64,000 nt of DNA from Bacillota bacterium (GCA_023420115.1 JAEZWR010000026.1:1-64000), one strand, 5' to 3'; shown: positions 9,280-18,655, counted from the first letter of the stretch. A program made the numbers and translations. Notes: generated by a model not told the origin, from the letters alone.

Positions 9280-10350
9280 TTATTTTTCTGAATTAACGAG
9301 TTCCATGTATTTGTTACTGAAACCTTCATTTTCTTTTATCTCTCTTGATGCTAGAGCTTCACCCTCGGCATCCTTGTTCTCATTAACCCAAGAATAGAAT
9401 TTGTTCCATCTGGCACTATCAATCAAACCAAAATTACCATTCTCATCTAAATATTGTTCAGAAAGATATTTCTGGCTGGCCTTGACCAAATCCGGATCTG
9501 TTTCAGGGCTTGCCTCTATTAAAATTTTGGCAGCTTCCTCTGGATGCTCTGCTGCATACTTATATCCTCTGCTGATAGCACGGAGTGCTTTTATCGCTAA
9601 ATCTTCTCTCTCGCTAAGGAGAACATTATTAGCAATAATTACTGGTGCATAATAATCGAATGTATCATTGCTATCTTTTAAATAAGTGAAATTGACATCT
9701 GCTCCTTCTTGTTCAGCGTGAATGCCATCCCAACCATAGTAAACCATAATTGCATCAAACTGCTTAAGTTTTAGAGCGGCTATAGCATCTGTAGCTTCTC
9801 CTGGAACGAGCTTTACTTTTGACCAGTCTCCACCTTTTTCTTCTACTAAAGATCTCACTACAGCATCATCTATTGGATCTTCCCAAGTCGAATATTTCTT
9901 GCCTTCTAAATCTTTTAATGAATCGATACCACTTGACTTTAGGCTCAAAATTCCAGACGTATTGTGCTGACAAATTGCTGCAACTGCAGTTACTGGAATA
10001 TCTTTGACAATTCTCTTCACCATATTGGGTTGAAATGATATACCGAAGTCACCTCTACCCATGGCAACGAGAGTAGCTGAACTCTCTTCAGAAGGCTGGA
10101 CAATGTCCATTTCAATTCCTTCTTCTGCAAAGTACCCTAGTTTATTTGCGACATATAACCCTGTGTGGTTAGTATTGGGAACCCAGTCAAGAACAAAGGT
10201 CATTTTTGCAGTCGCTTTTGATTCTGGGGATGAACTTTCCTCGCTGGACTTATCAGTCTCAGCAAAAATTGAAAATGGTAGCAATATCATTGAAAAAATG
10301 AGGACTACTACCCCTGCCATTAATCTCTGTTTGAATGAAACTTTTCTCAT
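9280..10350 (-). CDS. thiY: Thiamine pyrimidine precursor-binding protein (NMT1/THI5-like)
   Basis: This extracytoplasmic solute-binding protein has a signal peptide (residues 1 to about 30, ending FSIFA). No lipobox Cys is evident. From residue 50 the sequence LDWVPNTNHTGLYVA is the hallmark of ThiY/THI5-like proteins, which bind formylaminopyrimidine or hydroxymethylpyrimidine. The 356 residues are the usual length. A GGAGAG site precedes the ATG at 10350. The gene is second in the thiX-thiY-thiZ order, after a 155-bp gap in which I saw no separate gene. The TPP riboswitch upstream strongly supports a role in salvage of thiamine precursors. Confidence 0.9.
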   Translation of the reverse strand: MRKVSFKQRLMAGVVVLIFSMILLPFSIFAETDKSSEESSSPESKATAKMTFVLDWVPNTNHTGLYVANKLGYFAEEGIEMDIVQPSEESSATLVAMGRGDFGISFQPNMVKRIVKDIPVTAVAAICQHNTSGILSLKSSGIDSLKDLEGKKYSTWEDPIDDAVVRSLVEEKGGDWSKVKLVPGEATDAIAALKLKQFDAIMVYYGWDGIHAEQEGADVNFTYLKDSNDTFDYYAPVIIANNVLLSEREDLAIKALRAISRGYKYAAEHPEEAAKILIEASPETDPDLVKASQKYLSEQYLDENGNFGLIDSARWNKFYSWVNENKDAEGEALASREIKENEGFSNKYMELVNSEK

Positions 10351-10505
10351 TTCAACTCTCCTTATAAAAAATTTATCTAAATAATATTTAGAACAGCACT
10401 TTTTTGAGAAATATGTCCTTACTGTAAGTTGAGGAGTTCTTTAACAATAAGTAAAATGGACTATTCTCAACACTTAACTCTCAAACTCTACTTCAATAAT
10501 TCAGC

Positions 10506-11297
10506 TTATTTATCTCCCGTAATATAGTCTTTTCTAGCTAGACTTTCATACCTTAGTGAATGAAGTCTAAGTTTCTCTACGGCAAACATAAGTAGCAAGC
10601 TCAGCGCAGATACAAAAAATACAACTGCAAACATCTTATCAATAGCAAAGGCCTTTCTTACTCTTGTCATATACACACCTAATCCATAATATCCACCTAA
10701 CCACTCGGCTACTACGGCAGAAACCAAGGCATAAGACAAGGACACTTTTAGTCCAGCAAAAAAGTGAGACATCGAAGCTGGAAGTTTGACATGGTAGTAT
10801 ATCTGCCACCTTTTGGCACCCATAGCATAGAGTAAATTGATACTGTCTAGATCCACTGAGCGATATCCGTCCAAAAGAGATATTAGAATTGGAAAAAACA
10901 CAGTAAGTATTACCAGAACTATTTTGGGAAGCATATAGTATCCAAGCCACAAAATAAGCAGAGGTGCGATTGCTACAGATGGTATTGTCTGCGTGACGAC
11001 TATAGGAGCATATAGAAATTTATATAAACCTTTTGAATTATCCATTAAAATCGACAGCACAAAAGCCAAAGCAACTGCTAAAGATGTACCTATAGCTGCT
11101 TCGAGCAGAGTGTACCCTGTATGTCGCATTATGAGATTGAAGTCAGAAACAAAGGCCCTCACAACTTGAAAGGGAGATGGAAGAAAATATTCTGGAACTA
11201 TATCCACAGAAGATAAAATTTGCCACAGAATAAGGATGAGAAAAATCAACCCATATTTAAGAAAAACATCTTGTATTTTATGAAGAACTTTTTTCAA
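10506..11297 (-). CDS. thiX: ABC transporter permease (thiamine precursor uptake)
   Basis: This membrane subunit has about six helices and a binding-protein-dependent permease EAA-type loop (AMGAKRWQIYYHVKLPAS, about residues 160-177). It matches the SsuC/ThiX permease family and has a normal length of 263 residues. The start is TTG at 11297, with AAGGG 8 nt upstream; these bases lie inside the terminator-like hairpin of the riboswitch. It is the first gene of the operon, so its translation should respond directly to TPP. Confidence 0.88.
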   Translation of the reverse strand: MKKVLHKIQDVFLKYGLIFLILILWQILSSVDIVPEYFLPSPFQVVRAFVSDFNLIMRHTGYTLLEAAIGTSLAVALAFVLSILMDNSKGLYKFLYAPIVVTQTIPSVAIAPLLILWLGYYMLPKIVLVILTVFFPILISLLDGYRSVDLDSINLLYAMGAKRWQIYYHVKLPASMSHFFAGLKVSLSYALVSAVVAEWLGGYYGLGVYMTRVRKAFAIDKMFAVVFFVSALSLLLMFAVEKLRLHSLRYESLARKDYITGDK

Positions 11298-11332
11298 AAA
11301 AATAACCCTTTCTGGTCGTCTGACCTAAGGGT
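11296..11332 (-). terminator. Riboswitch expression platform: terminator hairpin covering the thiX ribosome site
   Basis: ACCCTT and AAGGGT pair around an inner GGTC/GACC stem, and the RNA then reads UUAUUUUUUUG. The 3' arm contains the thiX Shine-Dalgarno (AAGGG), and the U tract runs into the TTG start codon. The hairpin could therefore stop transcription, hide the ribosome site, or both. The CCCT arm can alternatively pair with AGGG at the 3' edge of the aptamer, which would give the switch. Confidence 0.75.
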
Positions 11333-11345
11333 ACTCCCGATATAA

Positions 11346-11408
11346 ACTCCCTACGCAAGCATTACCTCACAGGTTCAATGGGTATAATCTCAGCCGAAGC
11401 ACCCCAAA
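11346..11408 (-). ncRNA. TPP riboswitch (THI element) aptamer
   Basis: Read on the minus strand, the conserved blocks appear in order: GGGGTGC, GGCTGAGA, ACCC, GAACCTG, a GTGAGGTAAT segment and GCGTAGGGA. These are the diagnostic nucleotides of the thiamine pyrophosphate aptamer. It lies just upstream of thiX, behind a good promoter. When TPP is abundant the operon should be off. Confidence 0.96.
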
Positions 11409-11420
11409 TTCATTTTTATT

Positions 11421-11449
11421 AGTATATCCAATATAAGTTAAAAGTCCAA
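11421..11449 (-). promoter_or_regulatory. Sigma-70-type promoter of the thiXYZ operon
   Basis: On the minus strand TTGGAC (11444-11449) and TATACT (11421-11426) are separated by exactly 17 bp. Transcription would begin near 11414, just before the aptamer. The positions fit a riboswitch leader. Confidence 0.75.
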
Positions 11450-12286
11450 GTCATGACTGACATTTTGTTACGATATTGTAGATTCAAACTTTAATTTTCT
11501 TTTGCCAGACATAAAGTTCTGTCATAATATGTACTCACATTCTGCCCCCTGTTTCTTCGCATAAAGGTCTAATATTTTAGTTAGACTAAGCCTAAATACG
11601 GTATTTGAAGCAGGTCTTCACTCAAGGCAAGTGGCATATTTTACCTTTGATAAAAATAATAATTAAAGTTCCACTATATAAAATTCTATTCTATTTAATT
11701 TATCAGTTGAAAAGTAAATTTAATTGATATTCAGAGCATTTTGTCAGACTAGTTTGGAATAATATTTCCATTTATTAACTACTATTTTCAAAAGCTAATG
11801 TCATAATATCTCATACAATATTTAATTTTTGCGTATAAAAAGTTGGTAGCTGTTTGAATAAAAAAAGATTTTAAATGAGCTGACCTCCAATAGTTAGATT
11901 TTTGGGTCTAACTTTTAATAGGACGCTTCAAAAATCCAAATATAATTTCTATAACTTAATCTTAGTAATCTAAGCATAATTTAAATTTTACCTACTAATG
12001 AACACTAAAATCTACCAAAGATGACATAAATCAGATTGATCTAAAGTAATCAACACCCCATATTTAGAATTAGATGTAACTTTTTTAGTCAAAATATAAG
12101 TATTTATTACTATTATACGTTTAATATCTGTTAATAATTCCGATATCTGTTTGTATCATAAGGTAAAAATAATTGCGATTCTTTTGTGTATTATATCAAT
12201 GTTTAGGAAATTGCTAACTATGCTAAAAGTGAGCTTTTATATACATATGTTAGCACCCCTACAATTTATTATTTTGGAGGTTTCCG
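11450..12286. other. Long AT-rich intergenic region between thiX and ahpC
   Basis: About 840 bp lie between divergent genes without a credible reading frame. The region holds the insertion-sequence-like palindrome at 11876-11930 and must hold the ahpC promoter near 12150-12230. I found no convincing PerR box. An AAAAGTGAGCTTTT tract occurs near 12230. Otherwise it looks like decayed non-coding DNA. Confidence 0.5.
11876..11930. mobile_element. Possible IS3-family terminal remnant (imperfect palindrome)
   Basis: The segment starts TGAGCTGACC and ends with CGCTTCA. It contains GTTAGA and TCTAAC as perfect inner arms around 8 nt, with partly matching outer arms. From memory, termini of IS150/IS861-type elements in Gram-positives have this form. 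No transposase fragment is visible nearby. It could instead be a weak hairpin terminator. Confidence 0.35.
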
Positions 12287-12853
12287 ATGTTTACATTAAT
12301 TGGTTCTGAAATACCCGAATTTTCAGCAAGTAAATTTCACAATGGTGAAATTAGTCCTATCAATAAGTCAGATCTTCTCGGCAAGTGGGGAGTTCTCTTC
12401 TTCTACCCAGCAGACTTTTCATTTGTTTGCCCTACAGAGCTTGGAGATGTAGCAGATCATTATTCCACACTTAAGGATTTAGGTGTAGAAGTTTATAGTG
12501 TCTCAAGTGACACCGCCTATGTCCACAAGGCATGGCACACAGATTCTGACACAATCAGAAAGATTGAATATCCTATGATCGGTGACCCCCTCGGAGTTAT
12601 CGCACGTGAGCTCGGAGTTATGAACGAAAAAGATGGTCTACCCTACCGCGGAACATTTATCTTTAATCCAGAGGGAAAGATTGTTGCATACGAGGTACAT
12701 GACAACGGCATCGGTAGAAATGCTGAAGAATTAGTCAGAAAGATTCAAGCAGCCCAGTTCGTTCATAAACATGGCGATCAGGTCTGCCCAGCAAAATGGA
12801 AGCCAGGTGAAGACACCTTAGCTCCTTCACTCGACTTAATTGGTAAGATCTAA
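12287..12853 (+). CDS. ahpC: Alkyl hydroperoxide reductase C, 2-Cys peroxiredoxin
   Basis: AhpC reduces hydrogen peroxide, organic peroxides and peroxynitrite in the cytoplasm. The 188 residues include the peroxidatic Cys48 in FVCPTEL and the resolving Cys167 near the C-terminus (HGDQVCPAKWKPG), so this is a typical 2-Cys enzyme of normal length. GGAGG precedes the ATG at 12287. A terminator follows, and the AhpF-like reductase gene that should recycle it lies 217 bp downstream on the same strand. I expect peroxide control but saw no clear PerR site. Confidence 0.96.
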   Translation: MFTLIGSEIPEFSASKFHNGEISPINKSDLLGKWGVLFFYPADFSFVCPTELGDVADHYSTLKDLGVEVYSVSSDTAYVHKAWHTDSDTIRKIEYPMIGDPLGVIARELGVMNEKDGLPYRGTFIFNPEGKIVAYEVHDNGIGRNAEELVRKIQAAQFVHKHGDQVCPAKWKPGEDTLAPSLDLIGKI

Positions 12854-12876
12854 TCAAATTAAGTTTTAAATTAATG

Positions 12877-12906
12877 AGGGAGATTCTTCATCTCCCTTGT
12901 TTTTTG
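12877..12906 (+). terminator. Terminator after ahpC
   Basis: AGGGAGAT and ATCTCCCT form an 8-bp stem with a 5-nt loop, followed by TTGTTTTTT. It separates ahpC from the reductase gene, perhaps as a partial terminator that gives more AhpC than reductase. Confidence 0.85.
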
Positions 12907-13069
12907 CTTCAAAGATCCCAAGATAAAAGATTGGTATATTCTTTTACTGAAGCTAACAGAAGAATATTTATATATCTCAAGTTGACACAGTCTAAGGTCA
13001 GAACAGAATCACGCCTTGGCCCTGTCACTTCTTTTCATAAACTTTCTGAAAGGATTCGAAATTTATTCT

Positions 13070-14740
13070 ATGAATGAACACGTATATGATCTCATCATTA
13101 TAGGCGCTGGTGCTGCTGGTCTAACTGCCGGTATTTACGCTGGTCGTGCCATGATGGATACTTTAATTATTGAGCAAAGAACCATAGGTGGTATGGCTCA
13201 CTCCACTGAAGAAATCGTAAATTACCCTGGTGTCAGAATTACATCTGGGCCAAAGTTGACAGATACAATGAGACAACAGGCTGAAGATTTTGACTGCCAA
13301 TTCAAGACAGCAACTGTTACTGACCTGAAGCTTGATGGTGATATCAAGGAAGTAATTTGTGGTTCTGTAACGTATAAGTCTTATGCTGTTATTGTTGCTA
13401 CTGGTACAGAGCATAGGAAACTTGGTTTCGACGGCGAAGCTGAATTCACAGGCCGCGGTGTTGCCTACTGTGCAACCTGTGACGGCGAACTTTTCAAAGA
13501 CAAGGATATATATGTTATCGGTGGTGGCTTCCAGGCTGCAGAAGAATCAATCTATCTCACTCGCTTCGCAAGATCTGTGAATATCGTAATGATTACAGAT
13601 GACTTCACCTGTGCAAAAGGTACAGCCGAAGCAACTAAGAAACACCCCAAGATCAGTATTCGTTACTCAACTGCCGTAGAAAAAATTGAAGGTAGCAAAG
13701 GTATTGAAAAAATGCATCTCAAGAACCTTGCCACAGGCGAAACTGAAATCATAAATGCTCGCGATGGCGAAACAATGGGACTATTTGTCTTTGCCGGCCT
13801 AGTTCCGCTGACCTCCTGTGTCAAAGGTAAATTAGATCTCGACCAACAAGGATATATCTTAACTGATAACAACTGTCTTACCAGTGTATCTGGAGTTTGG
13901 GCAGCAGGTGACAACAGACCAAAAGAACTTCGCCAATTAGTAACATCTGTTTCTGACGGTGCTATTGCTGCGGACCAAGCTGGAAAATATGTAGCAGAAC
14001 TCCGCGAGCGTTTGAATTTGCCAGCTATCGGAGAAGGTCGCAGTGCCAAAGAAGTAAATCGCGAAACTACTACAGCTGACAATAGCAATTCAAATACAGC
14101 AACTTCTGATGATGGATCTAAACATTTCATAAAAGGAGATCTTGAGACTCAGCTCAAAGGGCTCTTCGCTCGTATGGAAAATGATGTCTACCTTGAAGTT
14201 TTCGTAGAAAATAATGCCAAGGGCGAAGAAATGAAGATTTTCATGAAAGAAGTTTCAGATTGTGGCGACAAAGTTCATCTCGAAATTCATGATAGCTCTG
14301 AATCCTCATTATATGATGTCAAGAGATTCCCTGCTGTTGTAATTTGCGATGGAAATAAGAAAGACACAAGTATTCGTTTCTCTGCTGTCCCTGGTGGTCA
14401 CGAACTCACCTCATTAGCCTTAACTATATATAGAGCTTCAAATGGTTCGGGCTTAGAGGACAGTCATCTCAAACTTATTGAAGAAAAGATTACTACAGAT
14501 AAGAACTTGTTAATTGCAATATCACTCAGCTGCCATCTCTGTCCAACCTTAGTGACAAACGCCATGCAGCTTTGTTTGGCATCTCCACATCTTTCAATGG
14601 AAATGCTCGATGTGGCACTATTCCCAGAACTTAAAGACAAGTACAACTTAATGTCTGTTCCCTCTCTAGTAGTCAATGATGGTGAAGACCAGAGTTTCGG
14701 ACCTAAGACAATTGACGAGCTTATTAATATTCTTAGTTAA
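13070..14740 (+). CDS. AhpF-like disulfide reductase: thioredoxin reductase core with C-terminal thioredoxin-fold pair
   Basis: The N-terminal 310 residues form a thioredoxin reductase fold: FAD motif GAGAAGLTAG, redox pair C134-A-T-C137, and NAD(P)H motif GGGFQAAEE. After a polar Ser/Asn/Thr linker (about residues 330-360), the last 190 residues resemble the double thioredoxin-fold domain that AhpF carries at its N-terminus, with redox pair C488-H-L-C491. The domains are thus in the reverse order of enterobacterial AhpF. It most likely passes electrons from NAD(P)H to AhpC. I chose ATG 13070 (MNEHVYD) because the family homology begins there; the open frame extends 54 bp upstream. A TTGACA near 12980 may belong to its own promoter. 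Confidence 0.88.
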   Translation: MNEHVYDLIIIGAGAAGLTAGIYAGRAMMDTLIIEQRTIGGMAHSTEEIVNYPGVRITSGPKLTDTMRQQAEDFDCQFKTATVTDLKLDGDIKEVICGSVTYKSYAVIVATGTEHRKLGFDGEAEFTGRGVAYCATCDGELFKDKDIYVIGGGFQAAEESIYLTRFARSVNIVMITDDFTCAKGTAEATKKHPKISIRYSTAVEKIEGSKGIEKMHLKNLATGETEIINARDGETMGLFVFAGLVPLTSCVKGKLDLDQQGYILTDNNCLTSVSGVWAAGDNRPKELRQLVTSVSDGAIAADQAGKYVAELRERLNLPAIGEGRSAKEVNRETTTADNSNSNTATSDDGSKHFIKGDLETQLKGLFARMENDVYLEVFVENNAKGEEMKIFMKEVSDCGDKVHLEIHDSSESSLYDVKRFPAVVICDGNKKDTSIRFSAVPGGHELTSLALTIYRASNGSGLEDSHLKLIEEKITTDKNLLIAISLSCHLCPTLVTNAMQLCLASPHLSMEMLDVALFPELKDKYNLMSVPSLVVNDGEDQSFGPKTIDELINILS

Positions 14741-14824
14741 GTGAATTTTTAAAAAGCTTTCGCAAGATATAAGTTGGCATTTTTAGAAGTCATAATTGAC
14801 ATTTATTAATGCTAAAAATAAGAA

Positions 14825-14856
14825 AAAGGCTGAGTCCAAAATTGAACTCAGCCTTT
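14825..14856. terminator. Bidirectional terminator between convergent genes
   Basis: AAAGGCTGAGT pairs with ACTCAGCCTTT (11 bp, 10-nt loop). The plus strand continues TTTGTTTAT and the minus strand TTTTTCTTATTTTT. It serves the AhpF-like gene from the left and the FtsX-type permease from the right. Confidence 0.88.
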
Positions 14857-14873
14857 GTTTATATATCCAATTT

Positions 14874-17537
14874 TTATTCATTTCCAAGAGCTTCGATCGG
14901 GCTGTGTCTCAGAGCTTCTTTAGTTGGAGCTATTGAAGATATCCAAGAACAAATAATTGTAAGTACAACTATCAATGCTAATCCCGGCCAATTTAGCGCT
15001 AGAGATACATTCGTATTCATCAAAGTCCCAACTAGAATCTGACAACCATAGTATCCGAAGATTATTCCTACAAGCAAACCTACAATACTCGACACAGCTG
15101 TTATCAAGAAAGATTCATAAACCAAGGATTTCTTGACTTGTCTTTGGGTCATACCTATAACTCTAAGACTCGCTGTCTCTTTTCGTCTTTCTATTACAGA
15201 CAATATAAGTGTATTAGATACACCTATGATAGCTATAACAACCGTTGTTCCCATAAGACCAAGCATTACATATAGTATAGTTATAATTGCTTGTTCTATT
15301 AATTTGCGCATAAGATAAGAACCACTGACATTTCCTCCCGAGGATAGTACACCTGCATTTTCAGCACTGAACTTCATCATTACCTGAGGATTAGCCTTGT
15401 CTGAAACGCGCAGAAGTATATTATAAAAATCTACTGGAATATCAAGAGAAGAGCTTAATTCTGGACTGATAAAACCGATATTAATATCTATATTTGACAA
15501 ATTCCTAATAGCTCTATTTATACGTAGAGTCAGTGTTCTTGTCTCCCCATTAGAAAATTGAAAATCTACAGTAGATCTGTCTTCAATTTTACCAGCAGTA
15601 ATTATTTCATTTAAATTTTTCGCAGTATCAGGAGTAATAACAAGTTCATTCTCGGCAATACTGGGGAATTCAAGTTTACTGACCTCTGATAGTTTCTCGC
15701 TATCATACGAATTCAATGTCAATATAGGCTGTTCAGGCATATCATTCAAACTTAAACCGTTCACTGATACTAAGGTTCCTCTATAACCTGGGACAATTTC
15801 TTTTCGCTCAAAGACTTCCTCATTATCCATTATTTTATCCACCAGTTTCTTATTTTGCTCAAACTGTTCAGCAGAATAAGATACTTGCATATCAATAGGG
15901 AATTTCTCTGCAAGTTCCTTATTTAATGTCGCAGTCGTACTGCTGGCACCAGTCATAACTGTTGACACAAGGATTATTCCAATAAGAAGAGCAGAAGAAG
16001 TAATAGATGTTCTTCTTGGATTTTTTTGTACATTAAATGTAGCAATATAGAAGTCAGGATTTTTCTTTGAAGATAACTTGGCTATCAACTTAAGCAACTT
16101 AACAAGCCAGAATTTTGTCGTCGCTACAATAGCGATGAACACAGCAAAACTTGCCATAATAGCCATAAATATATTTAATAAAATCTGGTTAGCGAGATCA
16201 TCCCCTGGATTCATGAACACGTTATATGAAATCTGTTTCGCATGGAGGTAGGCATAAACCATAAGCACAAGACCTACGATAAGCAAAAGAATCTTAAAAA
16301 TCCCGAGCTTCAATTTCTTATCTTGTTCATCATGAATATCTATTACCTGCAAAGCCTCAAGAGGAGAAACTCTAGTAGCCATTCTTGCCGATGAAATAAC
16401 AGCTAACAAAGTAGCTATTGTTATCACTACTACTGGATAGATAATATAACTTGGTCTAACTATATTCATAATAACTAGAGGACCAATACGTAATTTTACA
16501 AACTCCGCCAATTTTACGATAATAAGAGGTATTGCCGAGGCGATAAGCGAGGTAAAAAATGCCATACTAAGGGCGTCTTTTATTACCATTCTATAAATCT
16601 GTTTCTGGGTGGCACCAATTGACCTAAGGAGAGCAATGACCCTCCTCTGTCTGGCAACAAGGACTCTAAAAGTATTTGAAATAACCATACAGCCAACGCC
16701 TATCGCCAGCATAACAAAGACCATTGACACTGCCTGAACAGGATTAATTCCCTTACCAAACATTTTGTTATATTCTTCTTGGATAACTTGCTCACTCGTT
16801 TTAATAAGGTAGCTCTGCCCCAAGGCCTCTTGTAAAGCTTGTTTATCTTCTTCACTCAGCTCTTTTCCAGCAGTATAAATATAGGCATCATAAACAACAG
16901 AAGAATAATTCTTTATTTCATTCAAATTATCAAAAGCAGCCTCTGTTATTATGAGACCATCATATGTAAAGGTATTTTGGTTAACAAAAGAAATACCAGA
17001 AATTGTATATTCTTTATCCGTACCAGCTTGATATCCATCAAGCGGATTACTCATCAAACCAAGCCTAATCTTATCTCCGATATCTAAACCAAGCTGGTTA
17101 CAAAAAGATAGGGACAAGACAATTTCATCATCATTTAGAGGCAAAGAACCTCGTTCTAATTTGTATGGAAAATAATCAAGACTTTTCGGGCTTGGATAAG
17201 CACGCCCTGTATAGAGCATCGGCTCGACAAAGGTGCTTAAACTGATTCCATCATCAATAAAATAATTACCCTCGGAACCCAAAGATGTCTTGTCAAAAAC
17301 CGTCTCCATCTCTTGATAGGACAGAGGTTTGGCTTCGGGATTATTCTCATCGAGCTTAATTACATAATTGCTCCCACTTAGTTTAGGAGAATTCGACTGA
17401 ACTATAGCTGTACCAAAAAAATTTCCCACTAACAAAGATATAGCAAAAAATATAGAGCAAGTAGCAATTGCAATTTTTGTCGGAACGAGCAGTTTACGAT
17501 TGCTACGCATGATTGTTCTTCTTATATTGTCTCTCAT
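14874..17537 (-). CDS. FtsX-family ABC transporter permease (MacB/LolC-like, duplicated)
   Basis: This large permease of 887 residues has an N-terminal helix (about 17-38), a long extracytoplasmic domain, then a first FtsX block of three helices (about 270-400). A second extracellular domain and a second FtsX block follow (about 750-887). The repeated signatures ALLRSIGATQKQIYRM and ASLRVIGMTQRQVKKS mark the two cytoplasmic coupling loops. The partner ATPase gene ends 8 bp upstream. Such systems move lipoproteins, peptides or antibiotics, or drive mechanotransmission. The substrate here is unknown, and no two-component or peptide gene lies next to it to give a clue. Confidence 0.88.
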   Translation of the reverse strand: MRDNIRRTIMRSNRKLLVPTKIAIATCSIFFAISLLVGNFFGTAIVQSNSPKLSGSNYVIKLDENNPEAKPLSYQEMETVFDKTSLGSEGNYFIDDGISLSTFVEPMLYTGRAYPSPKSLDYFPYKLERGSLPLNDDEIVLSLSFCNQLGLDIGDKIRLGLMSNPLDGYQAGTDKEYTISGISFVNQNTFTYDGLIITEAAFDNLNEIKNYSSVVYDAYIYTAGKELSEEDKQALQEALGQSYLIKTSEQVIQEEYNKMFGKGINPVQAVSMVFVMLAIGVGCMVISNTFRVLVARQRRVIALLRSIGATQKQIYRMVIKDALSMAFFTSLIASAIPLIIVKLAEFVKLRIGPLVIMNIVRPSYIIYPVVVITIATLLAVISSARMATRVSPLEALQVIDIHDEQDKKLKLGIFKILLLIVGLVLMVYAYLHAKQISYNVFMNPGDDLANQILLNIFMAIMASFAVFIAIVATTKFWLVKLLKLIAKLSSKKNPDFYIATFNVQKNPRRTSITSSALLIGIILVSTVMTGASSTTATLNKELAEKFPIDMQVSYSAEQFEQNKKLVDKIMDNEEVFERKEIVPGYRGTLVSVNGLSLNDMPEQPILTLNSYDSEKLSEVSKLEFPSIAENELVITPDTAKNLNEIITAGKIEDRSTVDFQFSNGETRTLTLRINRAIRNLSNIDINIGFISPELSSSLDIPVDFYNILLRVSDKANPQVMMKFSAENAGVLSSGGNVSGSYLMRKLIEQAIITILYVMLGLMGTTVVIAIIGVSNTLILSVIERRKETASLRVIGMTQRQVKKSLVYESFLITAVSSIVGLLVGIIFGYYGCQILVGTLMNTNVSLALNWPGLALIVVLTIICSWISSIAPTKEALRHSPIEALGNE

Positions 17538-17545
17538 GATAAAAC

Positions 17546-18310
17546 TTACTCCCCTAAGATAGCTCCAGCCTCATCTGCACGACTTCGACTTGTCTGTCTT
17601 TTAGCCATAATTGAACTAAGCTCATTAGGACTTGGTTTAATTAAATCTTCACAAATCTCGCCGTCTGCCAAAATAAGAACCCTATCAGCATAAGAGGCTG
17701 CTACAGGATCGTGAGTAACCATAAGGACCGTCTGACCTTGTTTCTCAGTTAAATATCTAAGCAAAGACAAGACCTCTTTACTGGAAGATGAATCTAGATT
17801 TCCAGTAGGCTCATCTGCAAACACAATTTTAGGTTTATTGATCAAAGCTCTAGCTATGGCGACTCTCTGCTGCTGACCACCAGATAACTCACTTGGCCTA
17901 TGTTTCAAGCGCTGATCCAACCCAAGAAGAGATACCAAGAATTGGAACCACTTCTTATCTACTTTTTTTCCAGCCAAAGTCAGAGGCATTAATATGTTGT
18001 CCTCAGCTGTAAACATCGGCAAGAGATTAAATGACTGAAATATAAAACCCACTTCTTCTCTTCTTAACAAAGTAAGTTCTCTATCATTCATACTAGTAAT
18101 ATTTTTCCCTGCTAGATAAACTTCACCAGAACTTAGTTTATCTAGACCTGCTAGCATGTGCATAAGTGTCGACTTACCAGAACCAGATGGACCCATGATT
18201 GCTGCAAACTGCCCTTCTGGCAGATTAAAATTAACATTTCTAAGTGCGTGAACCTCGGCTTCTTTGCCATAGATTTTTACTAATTTTCTACCTTCCAGTA
18301 TGTGCATCAT
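17546..18310 (-). CDS. ABC transporter ATP-binding protein, LolD/MacB type
   Basis: The 254-residue ATPase has Walker A GPSGSGKST, signature LSGGQQQRVAIARAL, Walker B IVFADEPTGNLDS and an H-loop in MVTHDPVAASYADR. The DEPTGNLD form is characteristic of the LolD/MacB/FtsE branch, which pairs with FtsX-type permeases such as the next gene. A possible earlier Met lies one codon upstream of MHILEGRK, so the exact start is uncertain by one residue. It is first of a two-gene operon. Confidence 0.92.
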   Translation of the reverse strand: MMHILEGRKLVKIYGKEAEVHALRNVNFNLPEGQFAAIMGPSGSGKSTLMHMLAGLDKLSSGEVYLAGKNITSMNDRELTLLRREEVGFIFQSFNLLPMFTAEDNILMPLTLAGKKVDKKWFQFLVSLLGLDQRLKHRPSELSGGQQQRVAIARALINKPKIVFADEPTGNLDSSSSKEVLSLLRYLTEKQGQTVLMVTHDPVAASYADRVLILADGEICEDLIKPSPNELSSIMAKRQTSRSRADEAGAILGE

Positions 18311-18655
18311 TCTCTCCTTTTCAAACTCGATAGATAAAACTTACTATACTATATACTACATATATATATTACATATAACTTTCAAACTATCCATAATTCA
18401 AACAAAATAAAAATACTAAATAGTTGCCTATATTATTTCACAAATTTACCAAAAGCACTTAATATAATTTTAAAATTTGCTAAAATTATGTGCTTGTCAT
18501 AAAAACAAGCACAAATAGAGCTATAGCTGAGTCTCAAATACAATAATCTTTACAGACCCAAATAGTGAAATGATGAAACAAAAACCTATATAAAAGTAAC
18601 ATGCAATGTACATCAATAAGCAATTAATTTAAATATTTTTAGAAAAGAGGAAAAA
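18311..18655. other. Divergent intergenic region with inverted repeats
   Basis: The 345 bp between the ABC exporter and the MATE gene are AT-rich and hold no gene. They contain the repeat at 18490-18512, a perfect palindrome AGCTATAGCT at 18519-18528, and TA-rich stretches near 18340-18380. Both divergent promoters must lie here, but I could not assign them. Confidence 0.4.
18490..18512. promoter_or_regulatory. 8-bp perfect inverted repeat
   Basis: GTGCTTGT and ACAAGCAC flank CATAAAA. It sits about midway between two divergent transport operons. It could be an operator or a weak hairpin; there is no strong T tract on either side. Confidence 0.35.

Noticed and set aside
9280..10350. ThiY as a THI5-type pyrimidine synthase
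   Set aside because: It has a signal peptide and lies in an ABC operon, so it is a transport protein and not the fungal suicide enzyme.
12120..12280. PerR box upstream of ahpC
   Set aside because: No sequence close to the inverted-repeat consensus was found, despite the peroxide-defence context.
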